Below, piece by piece: positions 6,699-15,247 of a stretch of DNA of 18,218 nucleotides (position 1 is its first letter; each line of letters starts with the position of its first letter). Both the position numbers and the translations under genes were made by a program. Source of the DNA: an uncultured Alphaproteobacteria bacterium (GTDB lineage Bacteria > Pseudomonadota > Alphaproteobacteria > Bin95). The notes under the pieces were generated by a model, which was not told the DNA's origin, made no database searches, and saw only the letters and a list, made by a program, of their open reading frames with translations. The stretch spans positions 1 through 18,218 of the forward strand of contig CAJXVF010000004.1 of assembly GCA_913060845.1 (NCBI GenBank), read 5' to 3'.

Positions 6699-7865
6699 AT
6701 GGATTTCAATTTCACCGACCAGCAGCGCGAAATCCGCGACGCTATCATGAAACTCTGCGAAGGTTTCGGACCAGACTATTGGCTAGATCGCGACAACACC
6801 GGCGAATACCCAGAAGATTTCTATCAAGCGCTGGCTGCTAGCGGTTGGCTTGGCATCGCAATGCCGGAAGAATATGGCGGGTCTAACCTCGGCATCTCTG
6901 AAGGCTGCGTGATGATGGAAGCGATTGCGGAATCGGGCGCTGGGCTTTCGGGCGCATCCGCTGTCCACATTAATATCTTTGGGCCGCACCCCGTCGTAAA
7001 GCATGGCACCAAGGAGCAAAAGGACCGGTTTCTACCGCCCCTGATCGCCGGCAAGGAAAAAGCCTGCTTTGGCGTGACGGAGCCGAACGCCGGGCTCAAC
7101 ACATCCGCCATCACCACCAAAGCTGAGCGCACAGACAACGGCTATGTCGTGCACGGCCAGAAAATGTGGACAACGACCGCCCAACGCGCCGACAAACTCC
7201 TCCTGCTCGCCCGCACCACTCCCAGGGATCAATGCAAGCGCGCGTTCGATGGCATCACACTGTTCTACACCGACCTTGATCGCAATAAGGTTGAAATTCG
7301 TGAAATCGCCAAGATGGGTCGTAAGTGCGTAGATACCAATGCATTATTTATAGATGGGTTAGAGATCCGAGAAGAAGATCGCATTGGTGAAGAAGGCCGT
7401 GGATTCTACTATTTGTTAGATGGCTTGAACCCAGAACGTTGCCTGATCGCGGCGGAGGCCATTGGCATTGGCCGCTGCGCACTGGACCGTGCCGCCAACT
7501 ATGCCCGCGAACGCGTCGTGTTTGACCGGCCCATCGGCCAGAACCAAGGCATTCAACACCCCCTCGCCGATAGCTGGGCAAAGCTCGAGGCCGCGCGCCT
7601 TCTCACCTATAAAGGCGCTTGGCTATATGATCAGGGCGAACCATGCGGTGGCGAAGCCAATGCAGCGAAATATTTAGCTGCAGAATTCGCGTTTGAGGCC
7701 TGCGAGCGCGCTGTCCTTACCCATGGCGGAATGGGCTACGCCAAGGAATTCCACGTTGAGCGGTTATTCCGCGAAATCATGATCGCGCGCATCGCACCGA
7801 TTAGTCGCGAGCTGGTGCTATCCTATATCGGCGAACGCCAACTGGACTTGCCAAAAAGCTACTGA
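6699..7865 (+). CDS. Acyl-CoA dehydrogenase family protein
   Basis: FAD-dependent acyl-CoA dehydrogenase, 388 aa, forming the alpha-beta double bond in an acyl-CoA; chain specificity cannot be read. The N-terminal helical domain (1-120) is followed by the beta domain with CFGVTEPNAGLNTS (123-136) and KMWTTTAQRADKLLLLART (155-173). The C-terminal helical domain has RVVFDRPIGQNQGIQHPLAD (272-291) for FAD binding at the dimer face and THGGMGYAKEFHVERLFREI (341-360). At the usual catalytic-Glu position of medium-chain enzymes (IYEGT) this protein has IAPIS, with P367 aligned to the Glu by eye. E246 in LNPER matches the alternative base of isovaleryl-CoA and long-chain dehydrogenases. The ATG has AGGA about 10 nt upstream. 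It follows the LysR pseudogene by 65 nt on the same strand and converges on parB with an 8-nt gap. Confidence 0.93.
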   Translation: MDFNFTDQQREIRDAIMKLCEGFGPDYWLDRDNTGEYPEDFYQALAASGWLGIAMPEEYGGSNLGISEGCVMMEAIAESGAGLSGASAVHINIFGPHPVVKHGTKEQKDRFLPPLIAGKEKACFGVTEPNAGLNTSAITTKAERTDNGYVVHGQKMWTTTAQRADKLLLLARTTPRDQCKRAFDGITLFYTDLDRNKVEIREIAKMGRKCVDTNALFIDGLEIREEDRIGEEGRGFYYLLDGLNPERCLIAAEAIGIGRCALDRAANYARERVVFDRPIGQNQGIQHPLADSWAKLEAARLLTYKGAWLYDQGEPCGGEANAAKYLAAEFAFEACERAVLTHGGMGYAKEFHVERLFREIMIARIAPISRELVLSYIGERQLDLPKSY

Positions 7866-7873
7866 TTACCGCC

Positions 7874-8827
7874 CTAGGACTCGACCAGGGCCAGCGGGTC
7901 ATCCTCGACCCCAGCGCCAGGCCTTTGTGGACGGCCGGTTAAGCGCTGGACCAAAAGATCAAGCTGGTCGAGATCGGTATAAGCCAGCGTAAGCTTGCCG
8001 CCCTTTTTGCCAGTTGCGGCCAGATTAACGCTGAGGCCAAGTGCTTCCGTCAGCTCCCGCTCCAGCGCCCGGACATTCGGGTCCTTCGGTGCTGGCGGCG
8101 GTTTGGCGACTGCTGGCATGCCGCCCTCTTGCACCAATCGCTCCGTCTGCCGAACGTTCAGGCCACGCGCTTTCACAATGTCCGCCAAACGCTCTGGGTC
8201 ACTCGCCATCAGCAAAGCCCGCGCATGGCCGGCAGAAAGCTCACCAGAAGCCAACCGCGCTTGCGTCTTCTCCGGCAATTTCAGCAGTCGCAGCATATTC
8301 GCGACATGGGGCCGACTTTTGCCGACCGCTTTCGCCAGATCATCCTGAGTATACTCAAACGTATCGATCAGGTTCTGATACCCGCCGGCCTCTTCGACCG
8401 GGTTCAAGTCCTCACGTTGGACATTCTCAACGAGCGCGATTTCCAGCGCATCCCGGTCCGTCATCTCCCGAAGGATGACCGGTGCTTCAGCCAATCCGGC
8501 CCGCTGCGCTGCCCGCCAGCGTCGCTCGCCAGCGACGATCTCATACTGGCCCGGTGCGCCATCAACACGGCGCGCAATAATCGGCTGCAACATTCCGCGT
8601 TCGCGGATCGACTGCGCTAGGGAATCGAGCGCATCCTCGTCAAAATGCCGCCTTGGTTGGCCAGCGCCAGGTCGCAGAGCCGCGATAGGAATCGCACGAG
8701 CCAAACGGGCGGATACTTCCTCCACACCAACGTCCATCGCGTCACCATCATCGCCCAGCAAGGCTGCAAGACCGCGCCCTAGCTTTGGCCGTGTCGCTTT
8801 ACTACCGCTCTTCCCGTCTTCGCTCAC
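7874..8827 (-). CDS. parB: Chromosome-partitioning protein ParB
   Basis: CTP-dependent DNA clamp that loads at parS and forms the centromere complex of the chromosome, 317 aa. The N-terminal box LGRGLAALLG (16-25) contacts ParA. QPRRHFDEDALDSLAQSI (57-74) and GERRWRA (100-106) form the CTP-binding domain, and ENVQREDLNPVEEA (134-147) is the conserved linker. The HTH that reads parS spans about 155-185 (YTQDDLAKAVGKSRPHVANM). The C-terminal dimerisation domain follows a proline-rich spacer near 240-250. Translation starts at a GTG (8827) overlapping the parA stop as GTGA. Two perfect parS sites lie about 2 and 3.4 kb upstream within mnmG. Confidence 0.97.
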   Translation of the reverse strand: MSEDGKSGSKATRPKLGRGLAALLGDDGDAMDVGVEEVSARLARAIPIAALRPGAGQPRRHFDEDALDSLAQSIRERGMLQPIIARRVDGAPGQYEIVAGERRWRAAQRAGLAEAPVILREMTDRDALEIALVENVQREDLNPVEEAGGYQNLIDTFEYTQDDLAKAVGKSRPHVANMLRLLKLPEKTQARLASGELSAGHARALLMASDPERLADIVKARGLNVRQTERLVQEGGMPAVAKPPPAPKDPNVRALERELTEALGLSVNLAATGKKGGKLTLAYTDLDQLDLLVQRLTGRPQRPGAGVEDDPLALVES

Positions 8828-9693
8828 GCTGCCTGCCCCATTCCGGATTGACCTTTTGGCGGCAAGATCTTCTCACGCCGCAGGAACTCCCGCGCCAGTT
8901 TCAGATAAGCCCGGCTGCCAGAGCATTGTAGATCATAAAGCAGCACAGGCTTACCGTGCGACGGCGCTTCAGAAACCCGCACATTGCGTGGAATTTCGGC
9001 CTTATAGACGATGTCGCCGAAATGCGAGCGTACATCCGCAGCGACCGCTTCGGCTAAGCGCATCCGCCGGTCCATCATTGTCAGCACGATTCCCTCAAGC
9101 GCCAAACGCGGATTGAGCCGCTCTGACACAAGGTCGATCGTGCGCTTCAAATGGCTCAGCCCTTCAAGCGCCAAGAATTCCGCCTGCAACGGCGCCAGCG
9201 CCCCATCAGCCACTGTGAGTGCGTTCAGCGTCAGCAAGCCAAGCGATGGCGGGCAATCAATGAGAATGTAGGCATAATCCAGCGCGCCCGCACCAATGCT
9301 TGCATCCAATGCATCCGCAAGCCGACGCTCCCGGCGCGGCATGCCGACCAGCTCGATCTCAGCCCCGGACAAATCCATGGTCGACGGGATGATATGAAAG
9401 CCAGGTGTTTCTGTTGGCATGGCCGCATCATGGAGTGCCGCCTCCCCAATCAAAACGTCATAAACGCCAATGGCACGCTTGCTAGCAGGAATGCCGACGC
9501 CAGTGGACGCATTGCCTTGGGGATCCAAATCGATCACCAGCGTCTTCTTACCGCAAGCCGCAAGCGCCGCGGCAAGGTTTATGGCCGTAGTCGTTTTTCC
9601 AACCCCGCCCTTTTGATTGACGACGGCGATAATACGCGGGCGCGCGGTGGCTCGTTCTGCTTGCCTCGACGGCGCGTCAAGAACCTCTATCAT
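8824..9693 (-). CDS. parA: Chromosome-partitioning ATPase ParA
   Basis: Deviant Walker-type ATPase that moves or anchors ParB-parS complexes over the nucleoid, 289 aa. The P-loop KGGVGKTT (28-35) has the signature first lysine; DLDPQGNAS (55-63) is the switch region, and ILIDCPPSLGLLT is the second Walker motif. A 20-residue disordered lead precedes the first strand, as in alphaproteobacterial ParA. The ATG at 9693 overlaps the rsmG end by 17 nt. An upstream in-frame ATG at 9732 would add 13 residues and deepen the overlap, so it is less likely. Together with parB (4-nt overlap) it is a translationally coupled pair at the end of the operon. The genomic setting and parS sites indicate the chromosomal rather than a plasmid system. 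Confidence 0.96.
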   Translation of the reverse strand: MIEVLDAPSRQAERATARPRIIAVVNQKGGVGKTTTAINLAAALAACGKKTLVIDLDPQGNASTGVGIPASKRAIGVYDVLIGEAALHDAAMPTETPGFHIIPSTMDLSGAEIELVGMPRRERRLADALDASIGAGALDYAYILIDCPPSLGLLTLNALTVADGALAPLQAEFLALEGLSHLKRTIDLVSERLNPRLALEGIVLTMMDRRMRLAEAVAADVRSHFGDIVYKAEIPRNVRVSEAPSHGKPVLLYDLQCSGSRAYLKLAREFLRREKILPPKGQSGMGQAA

Positions 9694-10315
9694 GCTGCGC
9701 AATGCCCCATATTTTGACAATTTGACCGCCACCCCCAGTAATACTGGGCGTTAGAGCGTATCGCAGTGTCCAGGATTTCTGCGCCTCGGTCAATTCCTTT
9801 TCGGTCTGCGCTCCTTTGAGCAGCAGTGCATAACCCTCAGGTTTTAGAGCTTTCCTCAGCATCGGCATCAATTTTGTAATGCTGGCGACGGCCCGAGCCG
9901 TCACAACATCGTAGGAACCAGCTTCATTTGACAGTGCTGCATCAAAACGCTGGGCGACAATACGTGGTTTTACGCCCGCTGCACGAGCCGCTTCCCGCAA
10001 AAACACGGCTTTCCGCTGATCGCTGTCTACCAGCGTCACATTGCTCGCGCCCAGGATTGAGAAGATCAAGCCGGGTAATCCTGCGCCGGAGCCAAGGTCC
10101 AATAGCGGCCCATCCGTCTCCGTTATTTGTGGCCAGGCCTGCGCTGAATCCAAAACGTGCCGCCGCCAGATATCATCTATGGAGCCTGGGCCAATTAGAT
10201 TGATCCGCTGCCGCCACTTATCCAACACTGCGACATAGGTCGTCAGGCCTTCAAAAGCCGTGTCAGAAACGCCCAACTTGGTTAGGGCGTTCAAGACGTC
10301 TTTCGGAGGGCTCAT
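9677..10315 (-). CDS. rsmG: 16S rRNA (guanine-527-N7)-methyltransferase RsmG (GidB)
   Basis: SAM-dependent methyltransferase that modifies G527 (E. coli numbering) in the 530 loop of 16S rRNA, 212 aa. The N-terminal [20 protein letters not shown] (38-57) carries the conserved RHVLDS. SAM motif I is [13 protein letters not shown] (71-83), the acidic loop VDSDQRK (96-102), and ARAVA (140-144) and LLLKG (164-168) follow. All are standard RsmG landmarks. It overlaps the mnmG stop by 4 nt (ATGA at 10312-10315) and the parA start by 17 nt, so it belongs to the same transcript. Loss of this enzyme is known to cause low-level streptomycin resistance in other bacteria. Confidence 0.97.
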   Translation of the reverse strand: MSPPKDVLNALTKLGVSDTAFEGLTTYVAVLDKWRQRINLIGPGSIDDIWRRHVLDSAQAWPQITETDGPLLDLGSGAGLPGLIFSILGASNVTLVDSDQRKAVFLREAARAAGVKPRIVAQRFDAALSNEAGSYDVVTARAVASITKLMPMLRKALKPEGYALLLKGAQTEKELTEAQKSWTLRYALTPSITGGGGQIVKIWGIAQHDRGS

Positions 10316-12201
10316 CGAGCCGCTGCACGGCGTTTGGGGCCGTTCTGCATATAGCGTAATAGGGCACTTATGGCCGCTGGCGTGATACCTGGCATCCTCG
10401 CTGCAGCGCCAAGCGTATCTGGACGCACACGTTCCAAACGTTGGCGCGCCTCATTAGAAAGACTGCCAATATCTGCGTAATCAAGGTCCTGCGGCAATTG
10501 TAAAGCCTCGTCACGCTTGAAAGCCTCAACGTCAGCCCGCTGGCGTTCTAAGTAAGAGGCATATTGTGCATCCACTGTCAGGCTCTCACGGGCCCATAGC
10601 GGAATCTCCGCCAGATCGGGCCAGAGCATGCAGAGATGCCGGTCCTCAGCCCCAAAGCGCCCCATAAGCTCCAGGGCAGATCGGCGGCGCCCATCATCAT
10701 TAGCGGGCGCGCCTATTCGACTGAGCTCTCCAGGCGTGGCCGTCCATGCCTCAAGAGTCGTCCGAGCGCTCTGGAGTACCGCATGTTTCACGTGAAACAA
10801 ATCGGTCCGCGCTTTACCAACGCATCCAATATCAATCCCGCGGGCTGTCAGGCGACTATCAGCATTGTCGGCTCGCAGGTGCAATCGAAACTCAGCTCGG
10901 GACGTGAACATTCGGTAGGGCTCATCGACCCCTCGTACTACCAAATCATCGATCAGGACGCCCATATAGGCCTCCGAGCGATCAAAGGTAACCTGCGCTT
11001 GGCCGGAAACCGCACAGGCCGCATTTAGACCGGCGATCAAACCTTGTGCGCCTGCTTCCTCATACCCAGTCGTGCCATTGATCTGACCTGCTAGGTAAAG
11101 GCCAGGGATGCGTTTCGTCTGCAGGCCGTGATCGAGCTCACGGGGATCAACGAAATCATACTCTACAGCATAACCAGGTTTGGCGATCTCAACGCTCTCA
11201 AGGCCCTCAATGGTTCGAAGGAATTCTATCTGGACTGCTTCAGGCAAACTGGTCGATATCCCATTTGGATAGACAAGAGGACTATATAATCCTTCCGGTT
11301 CGAGGAAGATCTGATGCGCGTTTTTCTCCTGAAATCGAACAACTTTATCCTCGATAGACGGGCAATAGCGTGGACCTGGACCAGTGATCCCACCACCATA
11401 AATCGCCGACTCATGCAGATGCTCATGGATGATCTTGTGGGTTTGATCGTTCGTGAAGGTGATATGGCAATCCAATTGTGGCGTTGTGATTGCCTTTGTC
11501 ATCGCAGAAAACGGTTCCGGCGGATCGTCCCCCGGCTGGGCCGTCAATGTTGAATAGTTTATAGTATCCCGCAGAAGCCGAGCAGGTGTACCAGTCTTAA
11601 GGCGTCCCATCGCAAAGCCATGGGACTCAAGTCGCTGGCCAAAGGTTGTTGCAGCAGCCTCACCAATCCGGCCAGACGCGATCTGTTTGTGGCCAATATG
11701 AATGATACCGCGCAAAAATGTCCCAGTGGTTACAACGACGGCACCGGACCGGATCTCCCGACCATCCTCAAGAAGAACACCGCACGCCTGAAGCCCATCC
11801 ATCAGAATGTCATCAACTGCACCCGCGATAAGCGACAATCGATCTTGTTCTGCGAGGGCGGTCTGCATTGCCTCCCGATATAGCTTTCGGTCAGCCTGTG
11901 CCCGCGGGCCTCGGACTGCTGGTCCTTTACTCCGATTGAGGAGCCGGAACTGGATTCCGGCTGCATCCGCGACGCGGCCCATCAATCCATCTAAGGCGTC
12001 AATTTCCCGAACGAGATGACCTTTACCAAGGCCACCAATCGCTGGATTGCAGGACATTTCACCGATTGTGTGGAGCTTGTGAGTAACAAGAGCCGTGCGT
12101 GCGCCCATGCGCGCGGAGGCAGCGGCAGCTTCGCAGCCGGCATGACCCCCACCAACCACGATGACATCGTATTGATAATCATGATGTTTCACGTGAAACA
12201 T
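10312..12201 (-). CDS. mnmG: tRNA uridine 5-carboxymethylaminomethyl modification enzyme MnmG (GidA)
   Basis: FAD-binding partner of MnmE that installs the cmnm5 group on wobble U34 of several tRNAs, 629 aa, the usual length. The dinucleotide fold is [15 protein letters not shown] (12-26). The conserved [20 protein letters not shown] (50-69) holds C51. [20 protein letters not shown] and the C-terminal helical MnmE/tRNA-binding domain are present. The protein starts MFHVKH because its first codons are the parS site at 12185-12200. A second FHVKH at 469-473 encodes another parS, where E. coli MnmG has RFNEK by eye. AGGGACA before the ATG gives a usable ribosome site. It lies 14 nt after mnmE. 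Confidence 0.97.
   Translation of the reverse strand: MFHVKHHDYQYDVIVVGGGHAGCEAAAASARMGARTALVTHKLHTIGEMSCNPAIGGLGKGHLVREIDALDGLMGRVADAAGIQFRLLNRSKGPAVRGPRAQADRKLYREAMQTALAEQDRLSLIAGAVDDILMDGLQACGVLLEDGREIRSGAVVVTTGTFLRGIIHIGHKQIASGRIGEAAATTFGQRLESHGFAMGRLKTGTPARLLRDTINYSTLTAQPGDDPPEPFSAMTKAITTPQLDCHITFTNDQTHKIIHEHLHESAIYGGGITGPGPRYCPSIEDKVVRFQEKNAHQIFLEPEGLYSPLVYPNGISTSLPEAVQIEFLRTIEGLESVEIAKPGYAVEYDFVDPRELDHGLQTKRIPGLYLAGQINGTTGYEEAGAQGLIAGLNAACAVSGQAQVTFDRSEAYMGVLIDDLVVRGVDEPYRMFTSRAEFRLHLRADNADSRLTARGIDIGCVGKARTDLFHVKHAVLQSARTTLEAWTATPGELSRIGAPANDDGRRRSALELMGRFGAEDRHLCMLWPDLAEIPLWARESLTVDAQYASYLERQRADVEAFKRDEALQLPQDLDYADIGSLSNEARQRLERVRPDTLGAAARMPGITPAAISALLRYMQNGPKRRAAAR
10784..10799. other. 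parS centromere site inside mnmG codons 468-473
   Basis: TGTTTCACGTGAAACA, a perfect 16-bp palindrome identical to the bacterial chromosomal parS consensus. On the mnmG strand it is read as L-F-H-V-K-H. ParB encoded about 2 kb downstream should bind here. It is 1401 bp from the other parS. Confidence 0.95.
12185..12200. other. parS centromere site overlapping the mnmG start codon
   Basis: A second perfect TGTTTCACGTGAAACA. Its second base pair is part of the mnmG ATG, so the gene begins M-F-H-V-K-H. ParB binding here would cover the mnmG translation-start region of the DNA. parS sites at this junction are known in alphaproteobacteria. Confidence 0.96.
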
Positions 12202-12215
12202 TGTCCCTGCTTATC

Positions 12216-13559
12216 CTATTTTCCAATGCAGAACGCACTAAATATGCGGTCTAATAGATCTTCAACATCAACGAGTCCGACAACACGCCCCAGACTCCGC
12301 ATCGCTAGCCGCAAATCCTCTGTAGCGAGCTCAGGTGCTGGCGCGTGTTCCCAGCGATGCAAAGCTGCGACACAATCTTCAAGCGCTACCCTATGGCGTG
12401 CTTGCGTGATACCTGGTGGTGGGCCCGTTTCAAACGCATGCCCAGCCACATGTCTTATGGCATCTTCTAAAAGATCCAGGCCAGCACCCGTTTTGGCGGA
12501 GCCCCAGATTGCATGCTTCATATCACCCAGGAATGGCCGCACCTGTACAGCATCTGACTTATTCCAGAAGACAAGGTTTGGCGAGTCCTTTTCGAAAGAA
12601 CCCTGCGTGAGGTCAGCCAGAGCATTCGGCCAGTTTTGGCATTCAGCTACAGTTACGACGATATCAGCACTCGACGCAGCTATTCGTGCCCGGCGCATAC
12701 CTTCTTGCTCAACTACATCCTCACTCTCACGCAAGCCAGCAGTATCGGCAACGAGAACAGGATATCCACCGATATCTAGACGCACTTCCATCACATCCCG
12801 CGTGGTGCCAGGGATATCTGTAACAATCGCAGCGTCGCGACCTGCTAGCGCGTTCAGCAGGCTTGATTTTCCTACATTTGGCGGACCCACCAGTGCAACA
12901 TACAAGCCATAGCGCATCCGTTCGGTAGGACGGTTGGAGCCAAGCTGCATTTCGAGTTCAGTCCGTAGGGCCAGGATGGCTTCTCGGTTAGCCGCCTCTA
13001 GGTCATCTGGCAGAGGCTCGTCCGCGAAATCTAAGCTGGCCTCCGCGAATGCCAGTCTAACCGCCAAGCGCTCACGCCAATCTGCATAGAGCGCACTCAG
13101 CCCCCCTTCCAACTGCCAGAGCGCCTGCCGCCTGGCCGCAGCCGTATCCGCTGCGATCAAATCCCCGAGGCCCTCTGCCTCCGCCAGGTCCAGCTTGCCA
13201 TTTCGGAACGCTCGGCGCGTGAACTCTCCAGCTTCCGCTGGTCGAAACCCTGCTATGCCCGCCAATGCATCCATGACGCCCGTGATGACGGCAGCGCCGC
13301 CATGTACATGCAATTCCACCGTATTTTCACCGGTAAAACTATGCGGGGCCGGGAACCAAAGCGTCAGCGCCTGGTCCAACACGGCGCTATCGGTAGGGTC
13401 TATTAATCGGCGCAGGCTGGCTCTGCGCGCGGTTGGGGGGGAGTTACCCGTCAATACCGGGAACAGATCACCTGCAGCATCGCCAGACACCCTAATAACG
13501 GCGACGCCTGCTTGGCCGGATGCTGTGGCGCAGGCGAATATGACGTCTCCGGCGCTCAT
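12216..13559 (-). CDS. mnmE: tRNA modification GTPase MnmE (TrmE)
   Basis: GTPase that acts with MnmG on the wobble uridine of tRNAs, 447 aa. The N-terminal folate-binding domain (1-120) contains HSFTGENTVELHVHGG (73-88) and GEFTRRAFRNGKLDLAEAEG (111-130). The G domain has G1 GPPNVGKSS (225-233), G2 GTTRD (251-255), G3 DTAG (272-275) and G4 NKSD (333-336). The protein ends FCIGK (443-447) with the conserved catalytic-site C444. The ATG at 13559 begins MSAGDVIFACATASG, the usual N-terminus. It lies 15 nt after the DUF6489-like gene and 14 nt before mnmG, inside one operon. Confidence 0.97.
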   Translation of the reverse strand: MSAGDVIFACATASGQAGVAVIRVSGDAAGDLFPVLTGNSPPTARRASLRRLIDPTDSAVLDQALTLWFPAPHSFTGENTVELHVHGGAAVITGVMDALAGIAGFRPAEAGEFTRRAFRNGKLDLAEAEGLGDLIAADTAAARRQALWQLEGGLSALYADWRERLAVRLAFAEASLDFADEPLPDDLEAANREAILALRTELEMQLGSNRPTERMRYGLYVALVGPPNVGKSSLLNALAGRDAAIVTDIPGTTRDVMEVRLDIGGYPVLVADTAGLRESEDVVEQEGMRRARIAASSADIVVTVAECQNWPNALADLTQGSFEKDSPNLVFWNKSDAVQVRPFLGDMKHAIWGSAKTGAGLDLLEDAIRHVAGHAFETGPPPGITQARHRVALEDCVAALHRWEHAPAPELATEDLRLAMRSLGRVVGLVDVEDLLDRIFSAFCIGK

Positions 13560-13574
13560 ACTATAGCGCTACTA

Positions 13575-13865
13575 TCATTTGTCGTTCGATTTACTGCCGG
13601 TCATGGCCGTCCGCATAGCCTGTTCCCAGAACTGCCGCATGGCATCCATACCCCCAGGTATGTCTGCACCAGCGCCGCCGATGCCAGCGCCTGCTACTGG
13701 CATCCATTGCCGCCACATCTGCTCAGGGTCCATAGACCCTAGCGCTTCCTGCATTTTGGCTGTCATGTCTGCAACAAGCGCTTCCTGCATCGGCGCGATG
13801 TCAGGCAGGCCAAAAAACCGACGGGCTTCGTCGGGCGTTGCATCGAAATCTATGGTGATCTTCAT
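13575..13865 (-). CDS. Small DUF6489-like protein upstream of mnmE
   Basis: A 96-residue protein of unknown function. It begins MKITIDFDATPDEARRFFGL, has PDIAPMQEALVADMTAKMQE next, then a Met/Trp/Gly-rich middle (MWRQWMPVAGAGIGGAG), and a helical end (FWEQAMRTAMTG). There is no signal peptide or membrane segment. The start pattern resembles the alphaproteobacterial DUF6489 family, which I recognise only from its N-terminal motif. The ATG at 13865 is chosen for AGGAAT upstream and family fit; an earlier ATG at 13940 would use up the divergent promoter region. It is the first gene of the mnmE-mnmG-rsmG-parAB run. The amphipathic, Met-rich composition resembles a phasin-like or helical scaffold protein, but that is speculative. 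Confidence 0.78.
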   Translation of the reverse strand: MKITIDFDATPDEARRFFGLPDIAPMQEALVADMTAKMQEALGSMDPEQMWRQWMPVAGAGIGGAGADIPGGMDAMRQFWEQAMRTAMTGSKSNDK

Positions 13866-13979
13866 CGCAGACCCATTCCTTGCTTGTAGCGCAGGTACTA
13901 TATAGCCATTGAAGCAAGCCGTGCCTACGGCTGAAGCCAATGTGGCACATCCCCATCAAGCTGGCGCAAAGGAGCGATG

Positions 13980-14450
13980 ATGGACGAGAAGATTGCGAAG
14001 GCCATAGTAAGCTCGCCCCTTGGCGGCCTTGAGATCACAGCCGAGAACGGCGCAGTAACCACCCTCAACTGGGTGGACGAAGAACCAACAACGCCGGTGA
14101 ATTCGCAGTCGCTTGCCGATGCAACGGCTGAACTTCATGCTTATTTCGCACGTGATCTCAAAGACTTCACTGTTGCCTGCTTGCCCGCAGGCGACGCATT
14201 CGAGCGAGCCGTATGGGCAGCCATGTGTGAAATTCCATATGGCGTTACGGCCACTTATGGCGACTTGGCAGCGATCGTCGGTAAGCCCGCACGGGCAGTT
14301 GGTGGTGCCTGCGGTCGGAACCCAATTCCGATCATCATTCCGTGTCACAGGGTCGTCGGGGCGGGTGGCCGCATGGTAGGGTATTCAGGCAAAGGCGGCG
14401 TTGAAACAAAGCAATGGCTGCTGCAACACGAAGGAGCGCTATTACTGTGA
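13980..14450 (+). CDS. ogt: Methylated-DNA--protein-cysteine S-methyltransferase
   Basis: Suicide repair protein that moves the alkyl group from O6-alkylguanine in DNA to its own cysteine, 156 aa. The C-terminal domain has FERAVWAAMCEIPYGVTATY (74-93), the HTH-borne ARAVGGACGRNP (104-115, arginine finger R105 by family homology) and the active site IPCHRV (120-125, C122). This is the short Ogt-type form without the Ada sensor domain. Two consecutive ATGs stand at 13977 and 13980; the second is preferred because AAAGGAG (13968-13974) is then 5 nt away. It is divergent from the DUF6489-like gene and overlaps the next gene by 4 nt. Confidence 0.93.
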   Translation: MDEKIAKAIVSSPLGGLEITAENGAVTTLNWVDEEPTTPVNSQSLADATAELHAYFARDLKDFTVACLPAGDAFERAVWAAMCEIPYGVTATYGDLAAIVGKPARAVGGACGRNPIPIIIPCHRVVGAGGRMVGYSGKGGVETKQWLLQHEGALLL

Positions 14451-15202
14451 AGATTAATGGGATGCGGGTCGACCTCTACGCGCTAGCAATGGCGGTGATA
14501 CTGCCCGTTAGCGGTGCGCAGGCTGATTTCAAAACGGCAATGGACGCCTACAAAGCCGGCTCACCAGCCGCTGCGCGCGCCGTACTGCAGAACCCTTCAA
14601 CCCCACAAGAAAAAGCACTTCTCGCCCATTTGCTGCTGCGTGGCTTTGGCGGTGACCCGGACATCCCACAGGGTGAGGCCTTGCTTCTAGATGCAGCAAT
14701 GGCCGGATACGCACCGGCGCAGTCCACCCTAGCGAATATGCTGGCGACAGGCGGTGTGATCGCCAAGAACGAAGCTGCCGCCATCAACTGGGCCAAACGC
14801 GCGGCTGAGCAGAAGCGCCCTGAAGCGATGTCACTCCTGGCCAAGCTCCTACAAGCAGGCGAAGACACTGAAGCCGCCATGCGCTGGCGGAAAGCAGCTG
14901 CAGCCTATGGCGACGCAGCAGCACTGATCGCCCTTGCAAAAGAAGACCAAGCCGCTGGCGAGAAGGCACCTGAGCGGCTGCGCAGCGCCTATGTTCGCTA
15001 TTCCCTCGCCGCCGCCTTCGCCGCTCAAAGCTATCGGCGGACCAAGAGTGAGGCTGACGCCATTATATCCCACGAAGCGCAGGCGCATCGGGCGTCACTC
15101 GACCTTTCCCTCTCCGAAGAGCAACTGACACTCGGTGTAGAAGAAGCGAATGCTGAGCTGAAGGCAATGGTCGGACGGTTGAAGGCGTTGCGCGCCAAGT
15201 AG
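14447..15202 (+). CDS. Secreted Sel1-repeat protein
   Basis: A 251-residue exported protein of unknown specific role. Residues 1-26 form a signal peptide (hydrophobic LYALAMAVILPVSG, cleavage after AQA). Helical Sel1/TPR-like repeats follow, seen in ALLAHLLLRGFGGDPDIPQG (57-76), APAQSTLANMLATGG (89-103) with AAAINWAKRAAEQKRPEAMS (110-129), and EAMSLLAKLLQAGEDTEAAM. A charged helical tail (about 200-251) probably forms a coiled coil. The GTG at 14447 is preferred: AAGGAG (14431-14436) is 10 nt upstream and it overlaps the ogt stop as GTGA. An ATG at 14462 would leave the signal peptide intact but has no ribosome site. Sel1 proteins usually mediate protein contacts in the envelope. Confidence 0.82.
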   Translation: MKINGMRVDLYALAMAVILPVSGAQADFKTAMDAYKAGSPAAARAVLQNPSTPQEKALLAHLLLRGFGGDPDIPQGEALLLDAAMAGYAPAQSTLANMLATGGVIAKNEAAAINWAKRAAEQKRPEAMSLLAKLLQAGEDTEAAMRWRKAAAAYGDAAALIALAKEDQAAGEKAPERLRSAYVRYSLAAAFAAQSYRRTKSEADAIISHEAQAHRASLDLSLSEEQLTLGVEEANAELKAMVGRLKALRAK

Positions 15203-15247
15203 CGCCACGGTTATGCTTTCAGAAAGAACCAAGACTTCTGGAAGGAT

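Noticed and set aside
10216..10224. TTATCCAAC as a DnaA box suggesting an origin
   Set aside because: Two mismatches from TTATCCACA, isolated, and inside rsmG with no AT-rich unwinding region. The origin is probably nearby but not visible here.
12016..12912. 298-residue plus-strand open frame opposite mnmE/mnmG
   Set aside because: Ser/Arg/Thr-rich composition typical of an antisense shadow, and it crosses the well-supported mnmG start and mnmE end.
13917..13932. AGCCGTgcctACGGCT hairpin between the DUF6489-like gene and ogt
   Set aside because: A real 6-bp stem with a tetraloop, but short and without a T-run or known riboswitch features; could easily be chance.
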